Positions 1 to 12,000 of a stretch of 39,265 nucleotides of DNA are shown in pieces (the first letter of the stretch is position 1; the number at the start of each line of letters is the position of its first letter). The notes beneath the pieces are model-generated. The model had not been told where the DNA came from, searched no databases, and saw only the letters and a list, made by a program, of their open reading frames with translations. The position numbers and the translations under genes were made by a program. Origin of the DNA: Desulfobacteraceae bacterium (GTDB lineage: Bacteria > Desulfobacterota > Desulfobacteria > Desulfobacterales > Desulfolunaceae); assembly GCA_013619155.1 (NCBI GenBank), contig JABXKT010000011.1, positions 1-39,265 of the forward strand, read 5' to 3'.

Positions 1-1
1 G

Positions 2-3000
2 GAGGGGGGCTTCGCCTTCGAAAAATCCACCGAGATCGTTGTCCTCTCCGATGAGACCACGGCCACCGTGGATCTCATGACCCTGGGCGGCGCAGATGTG
101 GATGCCTTCGCCGGGATCAACGGCGGCACCGCCAACCAGATGGGTTTTGCCCTGGGGAGCGTCGATTTTGCCCTGGCCCTCTTAAGGGATCAGGCCGATC
201 CTTCCCGCCAGTGGACCTCTTTAGAGGCCCACGTGGGCAGCGCCGCCTTTGCCGGCATCGACGGTCTCACCATTTCCGCGACGACCCTCGCCGTGGAGAT
301 CAACCGGGCGGCTACTGACGGGACCCTGGTGGATTACGCCAGCCAAGGCCTCATGGTCACCACCGGACCCGATAAGACCCTGACCCTCACCATGGACGGT
401 GAAGATGGCGAGCTCCTCCGGGCCTCGGGCCACATGGAGATCGCCGTCTCCGATTTTTTTATGGTGGATGGGGGCTTTGCCTTCGAAAAATCCACGGAGA
501 CGGTGACCCTCGAAGACGGTACCACGGTAAACGCTGACATGATGAGCCTGGGCGGCGCCAATGTGGACGCCTTTGCCGGCATAGGCGGTGGTCGTGATGA
601 TGCCCTGGGCTTAGAGCTTGGAGCGGTCGATTTTGGTCTGGCCATCTTGAGCGACCAGGCCGATACGAGCCGGAGCTGGATGGCTCTAAAGGCGGATGTC
701 GCTCGTGTCGCCTTCGTGGGTATCGATGCCATCACCATTGCCGCGGCGGATATTTCTGTGGAGATCAACACCGCCTCAAATTCTGGCGATGCTGTCGTCG
801 ATTTTGGTGAGACACCCCTGTCCGTCTTGACGGGACCCGGTAGCGAGATCGTTCTGGATTTTGACGGAGGTGCCGGTGAACTCACGCGGGTTCAGATCGG
901 TCGGGCCACCCTGGCCATCTCCGATTATATCTATGTGAGCGGTGGCTTTTATCTTGAAAAATCGTCCAGCCTTGCCGTGGACGTGGTCACAGGGCTCCCT
1001 TCCACGTACGCAACGGACATGAATGCCTCTCTACGATTTGGCCTGGGGCAGGTGGCGGGGCTGAGTGAGGATCACTCCCTGATCGACGATCTGGCCGTGA
1101 ACAGCATCACCCTGAGCGGCACGGATGTGGATCTTTTTGCTGGCCTGGGGCCCTATTTTATCGACAGCAACGAAAACGGGCTCTTCGATGCCGATGAGAC
1201 GATCAACCCCGATGCCCTGGGCTTTACCTTAGATGATATCGATCTGGGTCTGGTGCTGATGGACTCGACCCTGGCCGCCGACCCCGATTCTGTGATCCCC
1301 TCCCTTTATGCCATGCAGGTGGCGTGGGAGAATCCCCTCGATATTGACTGGGACTACTTTAAATTCGATATCGACGGGCTTCAGGTAGATCTCAACCAGG
1401 GGGGCCCATGGCTCGATCCTGCCCTGGCCAATCCCTATGTCGATTTCTCCTCAAGTTTTGGCGAAGGCGGGCTCTCCATCCCGACAAGCGCCGATCCCAT
1501 CGTCATCGACTATGATCGATCCATGATTGGTGTCTCCATCGAGCATGCCCTCCTCAACGTGGGTAATTTCTTTCAAATCGAGGGCCGCTTCGCCTTTGAA
1601 AAATCCTCGGGCGTAACGCTCGACGTCGCCACCGGTCTGCCCTCCCGTTTGACCGGAGAGGCGGCCTCCCTTGCCACGAAGCTGTCGCCGTTCAAACGGG
1701 ATGGGTATCTCTCCGCCGATAACGCACGGTTCGAGGATCTCCCCTTTGATACCTTACGCTTCGGTGCATCCGATGTGACCGTCACCGTGGGCGATACGGA
1801 TGACCCCTTCTTTGAACTGGATGGGATCGATGTCGGCTTCATGATGATGCGGGCGGGCGGGGCCGTGGATCCTAGCCGAGTGATCCCGAAGATGTACGCC
1901 ATGAAGGCCGAGTGGGCGGATCCCCTCGATGTGGATTGGGGCTTCATGCAGCTCGATGTCGATGACCTGACCGTGCAGATGAACAAGGGCACTTCATGGC
2001 AGGGGCTCTCCATCGCACCCTATGTCGATTTTGTCTCCAGCTTTGGTGCGGAGGGGATGGCGGTGAGCACCGGCGGCGAGCCGATTATGTTCGATTTTGA
2101 CCACTCCATGATTGGCGTTGCCGTCGATCATGCCCTGATTAAAATTGATGACTTCTTCTATTTGGAAGGGGGCTTCGCCCTGGAGAAGACGGGCAGCATC
2201 GCCGTGGATGTGGCCACCGGTTTTTCTGACACCTCTATTGATGCGGCCACAGCGCTGGCCCCCCTTGTGACAGACGGCTATGTCACCCCCGGTCACTATT
2301 CGCGGATTGAAAACATGCCCATGAGCGCGTTCACTCTCGGCTTTTCCGACGTGGACCTCTTTGTCGGATCCGGTCCCTATTTCGTGGATAGCGACGGGGA
2401 TGGGGATGTGGATAGCCAGGATCTCCGCGATCCAGATGCCGTAGGGTTGGTGGTCGAGGATCTGGATCTGGGCATGACCCTTTTTAAGGATCCTGAAAAG
2501 ATCGTGCCGGAGCTGTGGGCCCTTTCTGCGACCACGGATGAGATCGCCTTTACGGGCATTGATTTCCTCACCATTAAGGCCCTGGGCGCAACGGTTTCCG
2601 CGAACCAAGGCACGGCCTGGGCCGGTACCGAGATTACCCCTTACGTCGACTTTATAAGTAGCTTCGGTGCCCAGGGTTTCAAAATTGCCACGGGTGGCGA
2701 GGCGGTGACCCTTTCTTATACGAGCGGATATTTTGGCGTTCAGGTGGCCCAGGCGACCCTGGCCATCGACGAATTTATTCATGTGCAAGGGGCGTTCAGC
2801 TTCGAAAAGGGTGAGCGTCATCGCGTGACCTTGAACTCCGGGCTGACGACCATGGATCTTGGTATGGCGCCGACCATGGCGGCGCTCACGGCTGCTGGGG
2901 CCGACGTCTCCGCAGACTGGTCTACCATCTCCAACATCGAGGTCGAGGCCATGACCATCGGCATGGAAGATGTGGATCTCTTTGTGGGATACGGGATCCC

Positions 3001-6000
3001 GGATTTTGATTCTACTACGCCCATCCGCGATCAGGACGGGGTCTTCGGTCTGGCGTTGAAGGATGTGGATCTGGGCCTTGCCATCATGAGGGCGACGAAT
3101 AAAGAGCTCACGCTGCCCACGTTTACGGCCCTTCACGGTCTGGCAGACGAGTTTGCGGTGGCCGGCGGGGGCGATATCTTCGGTTTGTCCGGAGATGACA
3201 TCGATGTTCAGCTCAACTGGAGCACCGGTTGGCAGGGTGCCCCGGGCAAACGCCCGGTCGTCGATTTTGTGGCCAGCTTCGGAGAGGGCGGCCTCGCGGT
3301 ACCCACGGGTGGCGACCCTATCGTCCTCGATTATCGCGACGCCTTTATGCAGGCCAAGATTGAAGATGCCCTGCTGGTCGTCTCTCAGTTTGTTTATGTG
3401 GCGGGTGATTTTGCCTTCCGTCGGGGGGAAGGCACCGATATCAGCGTCAACGCGGGCCTGGCAGGGACCATCGAAGGTGTCCGGGCCCATAGCATCGAAT
3501 TTGGCGCCAACAATGTGCAGGCCTTTGTGGGCGTGGGTGGTCCCTATCGCACCGATAGCAACGAAGACGGCATTATCGATGACGCCGATACCGTTAACGG
3601 TGATGCCATCGGTCTGGTCATCGGAGATTTCGATTTTGGTATGACGATCCTGACCACCGGTACGCCGGATCTTCTGGCCAACCCCCTGGCCGCTCTCATT
3701 CCCCAGGGGACGACCTTTACCGCCCTTAAGGCCCATGGGGGGGAGATCTCCTTTGTCGGCTTCGGCGACTTTATCGATTTTGACCTAAATGATGTGAACG
3801 TGGCGGTCAACAACAGCAGTCAGATTGGGTTGGTGGCTGATTTTACCGACGGTGGGACCTCGAAGGGTTACGAAATAGAGACGGGCGGCGATCCCGTGAT
3901 GCTCGATTTTAATAATGCGATTATCGAAGCCTCGGTGGGCAACGCCTTCGCCAATGTGGCCGGTATCCTTAGCCTCCAGGGTGGGTTTGCCTTCCAGAAG
4001 CGTACCATCGAAAAAATCGGCTTTAACGTGCCGGGGCTCGAGGTCATCGCACCGGCTGACGCCCTGGTGGTGGCCGGCAAGGATATCTACGCCTTTGCCG
4101 GGATCAACGGTCCCTACCGCACCGACATCAACGGCGACGGTGTGATTGACGACTCCGATACGGCGAATGGAGACGCCATTGGTCTGGCCATCGATAATCT
4201 CGATTTTGCCATGACCATGATGTCTCCGGCCGCGGCACCTGGACTCACCGTTCCCGGGGTCAATTTTTACAGCCTTGCCGCGTCTGCTGAGTTTGCCGGT
4301 CTCGTGGGTACCGATCCCTACCTCACCTTAAATGCCACCGACCTGGTCTTTGAACTCAACGGCGCTTCTATAGGTGGTTATCCCGCGCCGGGATTTTATG
4401 TCGACTTCGGTGAGATGGACGGAGGGAAACTGGATATTCCCATCGGAAGCGACGGAGATGGCCTCGCCCTTGATTTTACCCGTAACTCCCTTCGTATCGG
4501 CATGGATGCCACCATCGGATTGTTTGATCTATTCACGATTAACGCCGGGTTTGATTTTGCCTTTGAACTGCCCGAAACCGGTGGCCTCTTCCCCACCATC
4601 AGCCTCTCCGGCATCGGTGACATGCTCCCGGATATGTCTGGGGCCCCCGCCTTCCTCAAGGGGGCGGTCGATTACGTTAAAAACCTCGATATCTCCATCG
4701 GCTTCGATCCGGCCTTTGGCCTGACCCTTTTGGGGACCCTGGATCTGCCCGATCTGAGCCTCGACCTGGGAGATTTCGTCCATCTGCGGGGGGATTTTCA
4801 ACTCAACCTGGGTGAGACCTTCACCGGGTCCATGAATACCGGCCTGCCTGCCGAGGTGGGACTTCTCAAAAACTTGCTGGATGCGGCCTTGGGGGATACG
4901 GCCTCCACCGTTCTGGATGGGCTCACCAACCTGGCGGGTATCTCCGACGATTTCTCGCGGTTTAATGATGTGGGCTTCCAGGGCCTCTCCTTCGGGGCCA
5001 AGGACGTCTATGCCTTTGTGGGCTACGGCACTCCAGAATACGAGGAGATCGCCGGCCAGGAGGGTAAGCTCCAGATTATCAATGCCGATGATATCTATGG
5101 CTTCGGTATGGAAGGGGTGGATGTGGGGCTGGGCATCTTCAAGGCCGACCTGCCCGATTTCTTTAAGGCCCAGAATTTTTACTCCCTCGCCGCCCACGCC
5201 GACGCCGTCACCACCTACGGCTTTGGGGATGTGTTTAAGGTGAGAGCCCAGGACATCACCATCGAACTCAATATGGGGGGCGACCTCTTCGGAGGGATCA
5301 TGGGCTCCCGGGCCGATTTTTCCACCAGTTTTCCCGCCGATGCGGACAAGGGGCGCCCTAAGGGCTTTGAGATCGAGACGGGTGGAACGCCCGTCTATCT
5401 CGACTACACGGGTGAAAAACTCATCGGCCTCGATATCGGATTGGCTGAAGTCCAGGTCTCCGAGTTCCTCAATCTGCGCGGCTCCTTTGCCTTTCGCAAG
5501 GGCGAACGGTACACGGTGGACGTCGACCTGGGCGGGTTGGAGAAGATCTTCGACGAGGCCGCTTCGCTGGTCGTGGATAATTATGTTCCCGGCTCGCCCC
5601 TTCCCCTGGAAGTGGAGAGTATGACCTTCGGTGGGTCGGGTCTCACCGGTTTTGCCGGGGTTGGCGGACCGTACCGGTATGGCAGTGATGCCGACAACGA
5701 CGGACTGCTCGACCAGATTAACGAAGGCGCCGTGGGGCTGGTTATCGACGATGTGGATTTCGGCATGGCGATCATGACCCCGACCCTGGCCGGGCTGATT
5801 CCGGGTGCCGAGCAGGTGACGCCCAAATTTCTGTCGGCCACGGCCCATGTGGGCTACGCCGGGCTGGTGGGCATCGACGAAGCGCTTTTGGCCGTGAAAG
5901 CCGAAGCGGTTGAGGTGAACATCAACACCTTTTTCCTGCCCACCGATCCCACGGGTGGTTACCTCAATGCAGCCCTGCAGCTCCTGGGGCCGCCCTCTAT

Positions 6001-9000
6001 TAATTATCAGACGAGCTTTGCAGGCTCCCCTGAAGACGCCAACGGCGACGGAATCCTGAACACCTATGACGAGGACCTTAACCACAACGGCCTCCTCGAC
6101 TTAGGGGAAGACCTCAACGGGAATAATCTCCTGGAGGTCACCGAGGACTTAGACCGCGACGGGAAACTCGATGCGTACGGCTTTGCCGTGCCCGCCGGGG
6201 GTAATAGCGCCGTCATCCTCGATTTTGACGAGGAGATCATTCAGGCCAAGGTGGGGTATGCCGAGATCAACCTGGCCGGGTTCATGCAGCTCTCAGCCTC
6301 CATGGCCTTTACCAAGCGGGGGAGCGAGACGGTCACCCTCTCCAACGGCGAGACGACGACGGTCACCACCCTGGCCATCGGTATCAACGATGCCAACGGA
6401 TTTATCGGGGTCGGCGGATACTGGCAGGACAGCAACGACGATGGGCGGATCGACGAGAGCGACACGCCCGATGACAGCGCCGTAGGGCTTGCCGTCGAAG
6501 ATCTCGATATCGGGGTGATCGTGGCCAAGGAGCTGGTCATTGGTCTCACCTCCGTGGATGTGGGGGTTTATGTGGCCGCCCAGGCGGACATCGATATGGT
6601 GGGCCTGGTGGGGGTGGATGCTGTCACCCTCAATGCCCGGGATTTGAAACTCGATATCAACACCGGCGCCCGTTTTACCCTGGATCTCGGCGAGATCACC
6701 AAGGACGAGGCGACGGGTGCCGTCTCCTTCGATGCAGACGTGGAGGTCTCCCTTAGCCTCACCACCATCGATTTTTCCAAGAGCACCTGGGTCGATCCGA
6801 ACGAGGTGGTGCATCAAGGCTACGCCATCGATACCGGCAACCCCTTTGAGCCCATCGAGCTCCTCTACGACGATCAGTATCTTCGCGTGGCCGGCCAGGC
6901 CGAACTGGCCCTTTTCGATGTTGTCTCCCTCACCGGCGCCTTTGAATTCAAGGCCTCGTCCACAGGGCTTACCGTCTTTGTTGATGCACAGGCTGCCATC
7001 GGCACGGTCGGTTCCATCGCCTTTAATTCCCACGCCATGGGCCTTCTGATTCTGGGTGAGGTGGAGGGCACGGCCGGTGTGGCCGTCACGCTGAAGCTCG
7101 ACAAGACCCTGGCCATTCCGGGTATCCTCACCTCGGATATCCAGCTCGAGCTGGCCATGAACGCCTTCGGCAAGGAGATCGTCTATGAGGTACCCGAAGT
7201 GCTCTGGATCGAAAATGGCGGAGTTCTCGATTACCACAGTGTGACCATCTCGGATATCCCGCCGGGCAAGACGGATTCGGCCGATTTCTATGTCGCCATG
7301 ACAGGTTCCGGTGATCTGAATCTTCTGGATGTCCTGGAGCTCAAAGGGGAGTTTGGGATTCTCTTTAGCATCACTGAGGGCGATCAGATCCAGGCGGAGA
7401 TGAGCGTGGGGGCCATCATCGACATGAAGCCCTTAAAGGTCGGGGTCGTGGGAACCTTAGGGTTTACCAACGGAGGCCTCTACGGCAGCCTCGATGCCTC
7501 CGGTATGGGGGATGGTAAGGAAATTATCGGCGTCGATGGTATCTTCTCCATTGCCGGAGACTTTCTGCTTCAGATCAACACCACCGATAAGGTGCAGACG
7601 GTAAGGGCCCTCGAACGGGATAAAGAGGGCAACTTCACCGGTAAGTTTTCCAATACGGATCTTTCGGCCGAATCTTTTCACCTGGCCGGTTCGGCGGTGA
7701 TCTCCCTTGTCGATACCCTTGAGATGAAAGGCTCGGTGGATATCCTCATTAATGAGGAGGGCTTCCAGGCCGCCCTGGATATGTCCCTGACCTTGGGGGC
7801 CTTCGGCAATGTATCCGTGTCAGGCGCGGCCGTGATTCTGGATACGGACGAAGGGGCCGTCTTTGCCCTCCGGGCAGGCATGCACGTCGACCTCGGTGTC
7901 TCCATTATCGGGATCAGCTCTGACGCAGTTTTGGAGATCAACACCAGTGATATCAAGGAATATGCAGGCGTTGCCGCCGGCACAGATTTTCGGCTCGCTT
8001 TAGGCGGGCCCGATAGCTACATCAAGCTCGTGGCCTTTGATATCGGTTTTCAAGGTGAGATTAGCCTCGTGGATGGTCTCTTCGAGCTTCGCGTCGATGA
8101 GGCGAGCTTGAACTTCTTCAATATCGTTACTGTGGAAGTGAGCGGATTTGTCCGGTCCGATGGGGATTTTTCCATTAGCGGTAAGGCCGCCCTGGATATC
8201 AATTTGGGTATCCTTAAGATGGATGCCGGCATGGAGCTGAGCTTCAGCAGTATCGATGGCCACCAGAACTTTTACGGCCATGTCTGGGGGTCTGTGGCTG
8301 TCTCCATCGATATGGGCTTCTGGACGATCCATAAGACCCTGGCAGGCATCGATGGGGAGATCAAGCTGACCGAGGTCAGTGCCTATCTGGGCCTAAAGGT
8401 CACCGTGATCGGGATCAGTATCTCTGGCGATATCAGCTGGAGCTGGGGAGAGCCGCCGAAAATTGCCCATCAGGTCGGTGACACCCTCTATCTCCATTCG
8501 GGATCACGGGGGGGGCTGCGCGGTGATCTCTACGAAGATATCACCGCCGAGAGTTACAGTATCGAGGCCACCGACGATGGGGGCACGATCATGGTCCACT
8601 CCCTCGGGCAGTCTATGCAGTTTACGGGGGTCAACAGGATCGTCGCCGATGGTGGGGCAGGCAACGACTTCATCCGTGTCGGTTCCAATGTGAATGCCGT
8701 CCTCGATTTCGATGGCGGTGCCGGTACCGACACCTATCTACTCCTGGGCGGCGCGGCGGGCAGTGTGATCCGGGGTGGTGACGGCGATGATGAGATCATC
8801 AGCGAGATGGGTGGCGCCGTCTATGATGAAACGGCAACCCTTGTGACGCCGGCATCCGGACCTTACACCTATTACCTGGGCTCCGGCGATGACCTCTTCG
8901 ACGGATCGGGGGCCCATGAGGTTGTCTACGCGGCCTCAGGAAACAACATCATCAACACCCGGGGCGGCAATGACACGGTGATCGTGGGTGGGGGCAGCAG

Positions 9001-12000
9001 CACCATTTTGACCGGGGACGGTGATGACGAGGTGACCATTGACTCCGGGTTCGGGATAAGTACCGTGGAGACCGGAGACGGCGCCGATACGGTCACGGTG
9101 CGCAGCGGGACCAATACCATTAACACCGGTGCCGGGGACGATATCGTTCATCTGGCGCTGACCGCGGGTGAAACGACCCTTATCGGCGGCGCGGGCCGTG
9201 ACACCGCCGATCTCGCCATCGCCTCTGAGGGCACCCTCTGGTTGGGGGATCACCAGTTCCGGTACCAGGACCTCATCGTTCATGTGGCCGACAGCCAGGA
9301 GATGCTCGTCGTTTCCGATACCTCTTCGTCCTCGATTTTGCGAAGCGACAGTGATGGGGGCGATACCTGGGGAGCGGCCGGTCTGACCCTTGACGCCACC
9401 GGGATCATCGACGTTACAGACATGCGATTTGTCGCTCCCGACGGGCAGTTGGCCCTCTACGGGGATGGTATCGTTGGAACCATCGAGACCCAGGTCGACG
9501 TTTTGACGGTGGTCAACACAGGCACCGGGGCCTCTGCGGATATCATCGTTCGGGAGCAGGATGATCTTCAGATTACCCGGAACGATCATATTCTGGGCGG
9601 ACTCTACACCCGGGCCGGGAATATTGATGTCGTGCTCGCGGAGAAGGACTCCCTTATGGTGCATCGCTCCGGGAATATCTCCACCGGTATGGGCGGCGGG
9701 AGCATCTCCCTGCGTGCCGATGACGTGGATTTCAGGGCCGGGCAAGATACCATCAGCGGGACCGGAGCCTTTGTGCTCCGGGGCACTAGCGAGAGCCTGG
9801 TCTATAAGCTCGGGGGGGCCGGTCAGAGTGCTTACGGTAATGACTACTCCAGTGGAGATCCGGACGGATCCATGGATCTCTCCATGCGGGATATCGATGC
9901 CTTCGCCGGTGGGTTTTCCCTCTTGCAGATCGGGCACGCCGGTGATGCCACCACCATGTATGTGGGTGACTTAGAGGATCGCCGCTTCGCCGCTTACCTC
10001 TCCCTCGTTGTGGATGATGACGGGGCCGCGATCCTGAACGCTACGGGCGGCACCCAGTCGGTCATGGAAGACCGGACCTTTGCCGCGAAACTCGGTGACG
10101 ATGCCAGGCTCCTCTCCGATCATATCCTCGTTGTGGGGGATGTTCAGGCAGATAAACGCCTCGAGATGGTGGCCGAGCTTGTGGAGATCAGCCGGGCGAA
10201 CATCCATGACCCGATGGGATCTCCCGATTCTGGCGTGTACGCCCGGGAGGCCCTCTTTAACGTGAGCGAGCAGATGATTGTGTCAGGCTGGATCACGGGG
10301 GATGAGCGCGTCAGCATCGTCATCGACGGAACCACCGGAGAGCATTCCCTGCTCTCCTTCAGCGAGGGGCCCACCAGCCTGGTCGCCGACAAGGGCAGCG
10401 CCATCTTTACCAAAAATGATGGCAGCCGGGTGGATATAGCCACCACGGGTGCGGTGAGGATCGCCACCGGAATGGAGGCCAAGGGGCTCGGCTCCTCCCT
10501 TACGGTGAATGCCGGCACCGGCCTCACGGTGCTGGAAGGCGGGGTGGTCGCCGTACGTGAAAGCGGTTCCAGTCTCACCCTTCACTCCGGTGATTTCCTG
10601 CATATCGCAATCGGTGGCGCGGTGACGGCGGGTGTTCGTTTCGAGGCTGTGGACGGCGTGCCCACGCCGGTCAAAACCGGGGACGACACCACCATGACCC
10701 TCGATTCCGGGGGCGAACTGATGATCGCCGGATCTATCACCTCGGCCGGGGCCGTCACCTTGAATTCCACCTCATCTCAGTTTGATCATGCGGATTATTT
10801 TGATCGTATCTTGGGCAAGGTCCTGGCCCGAACGGATATCGATGGAGATCTCCTCGATGCCCTGGAGACGGGCACGTTCCCCGAGGCGCTGAGGGTTATA
10901 CTCGCCGATAATGTCCTCGAATTCGGAAATATGGGGACGGTCTCTTCCGTGGGCAATTATACGGATTTTATCGACCTGACTCCGGAGCAGCGGCAGCTCG
11001 TGGCTGCGTACCTCGGGTATAGCACCTCGGACGGCACGAGCTATTACAAAGCCGATGCCGAAGGGGGCAAGCAGCTGGTGACCGCCTTTGTGCAGGGCAC
11101 CTTGCCCCAGTTTGTCCTGGCCGATATCGACTGGGGGACGGCCGGCACGCCGGTGGCGGGTACCTCCTTTGCCGGTCTCACGGTGGCCCAGCAGCGGGTG
11201 GTGGCCGAATCCCTGGGATATACGGTCATTGACGGCCCGGTTTACTTCAATGCCAATGCCGAGGCGGGTACGCTCTTTGTCTCCACCTTTTATCAAGGGG
11301 ACGATCCCGATTATTGCAATGATGAGATCGTCTGGGGTGCGGCTGGGACGCCCGCTTCGGGGACTCCCTTCGAGGCCCTTACCCAGGCCCAGCGGGCCGT
11401 GGTTCTGGAGACCCTGGGGTATACATATGATCCGTCAACGGGGACATATTTCAATTACCGGGCTAACGACGCCGCCAAGAGAGTCCTGACAGGCTTTGTG
11501 GAAGGTCATGCCGCCGATTACACCAACGACGATATCTTCTGGGGGGATGCCGGTACGCCCACCGAGGGTACATCCTTTGATGCGCTGAATGACGCACAGA
11601 GGGCGCGGGTCACCGATACCTTACGCTATACGCTCCTGGATGCGGCGACGGTGTTTTACAACCCCGACGCCGTGGCGGGTCAGCGCATCCTCACCGGTTT
11701 TGTCGAGGGGACCGTGCCGGATTACAGCAACGCCGCCCTGGATTGGGGGGGCGTTAAGGCACCGGAGGAGGGTGCCGGCTTCGAGGCCCTGGCCTCGGGT
11801 CAGCAGGTGGTGGTGGCCGCCCATCTCGGCTACTCTCTGTTCGATGGAACGGTCTACTATAACCCCACCGCCGAAGCGGGCTTCCAGTTTGTGGAGGCCT
11901 TCTCCCAAGGGGAGGGGCTGGATTACCTGAATACGGAGATCCAGTGGGGGAAACAGCCCGTTCCCCTTGAAGAGACCGCTTTCGAGGACTTGACCACGGA

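Larger units (their letters stand above)
2..6550 (+). repeat. N-proximal tandem FAFEKS / calcium-loop repeats (about ten diverged units)
   Basis: Units open with a GGFAFEKS-like motif at about 5, 470, 944, 1583, 2168, 2789, 3404, 3980, 4547 (a variant at 4787), 5480 and 6296, giving spacings of roughly 465 to 816 bases. A typical unit then has a DVDLFAG motif, a GPYxxDSNxDG calcium loop, an AIGLVIDDVDFGMAI strand, an amphipathic stretch, a VDFxSSFG motif, a TGGDPIVLDY motif and a strand leading into the next FAFEKS. The first two units lack the acidic loop; later ones have it. Copies are strongly diverged in DNA and protein, so the array is old. The alternating hydrophobic pattern predicts beta-sandwich or beta-roll folds. 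I recognise the pattern only from giant uncharacterised bacterial surface proteins and cannot name a family. Confidence 0.85.

Noticed and set aside
1994..3736. A 580-codon open frame on the minus strand
   Set aside because: It lies antisense to the giant frame in a repeat region. Its length comes from the rarity of TTA, CTA and TCA codons in the sense frame, and its translation is low-complexity Gly/His/Arg/Ile with no domain.
4529..6085. A 518-codon minus-strand open frame
   Set aside because: Antisense shadow of the calcium-loop repeats. No recognisable domain, and the repeats it overlaps are clearly meaningful on the + strand.
6035..6172. A true dockerin domain (cellulosome type)
   Set aside because: Dockerins have two loops with defined helices and spacing. 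Here there are four loops with almost no spacer and no cohesin partner in view, so only the calcium-loop similarity is kept.
8500..8520. A possible frameshift at long G runs, such as near 8508 and 13096
   Set aside because: The frame and its recognisable motifs continue unchanged on both sides of these runs.
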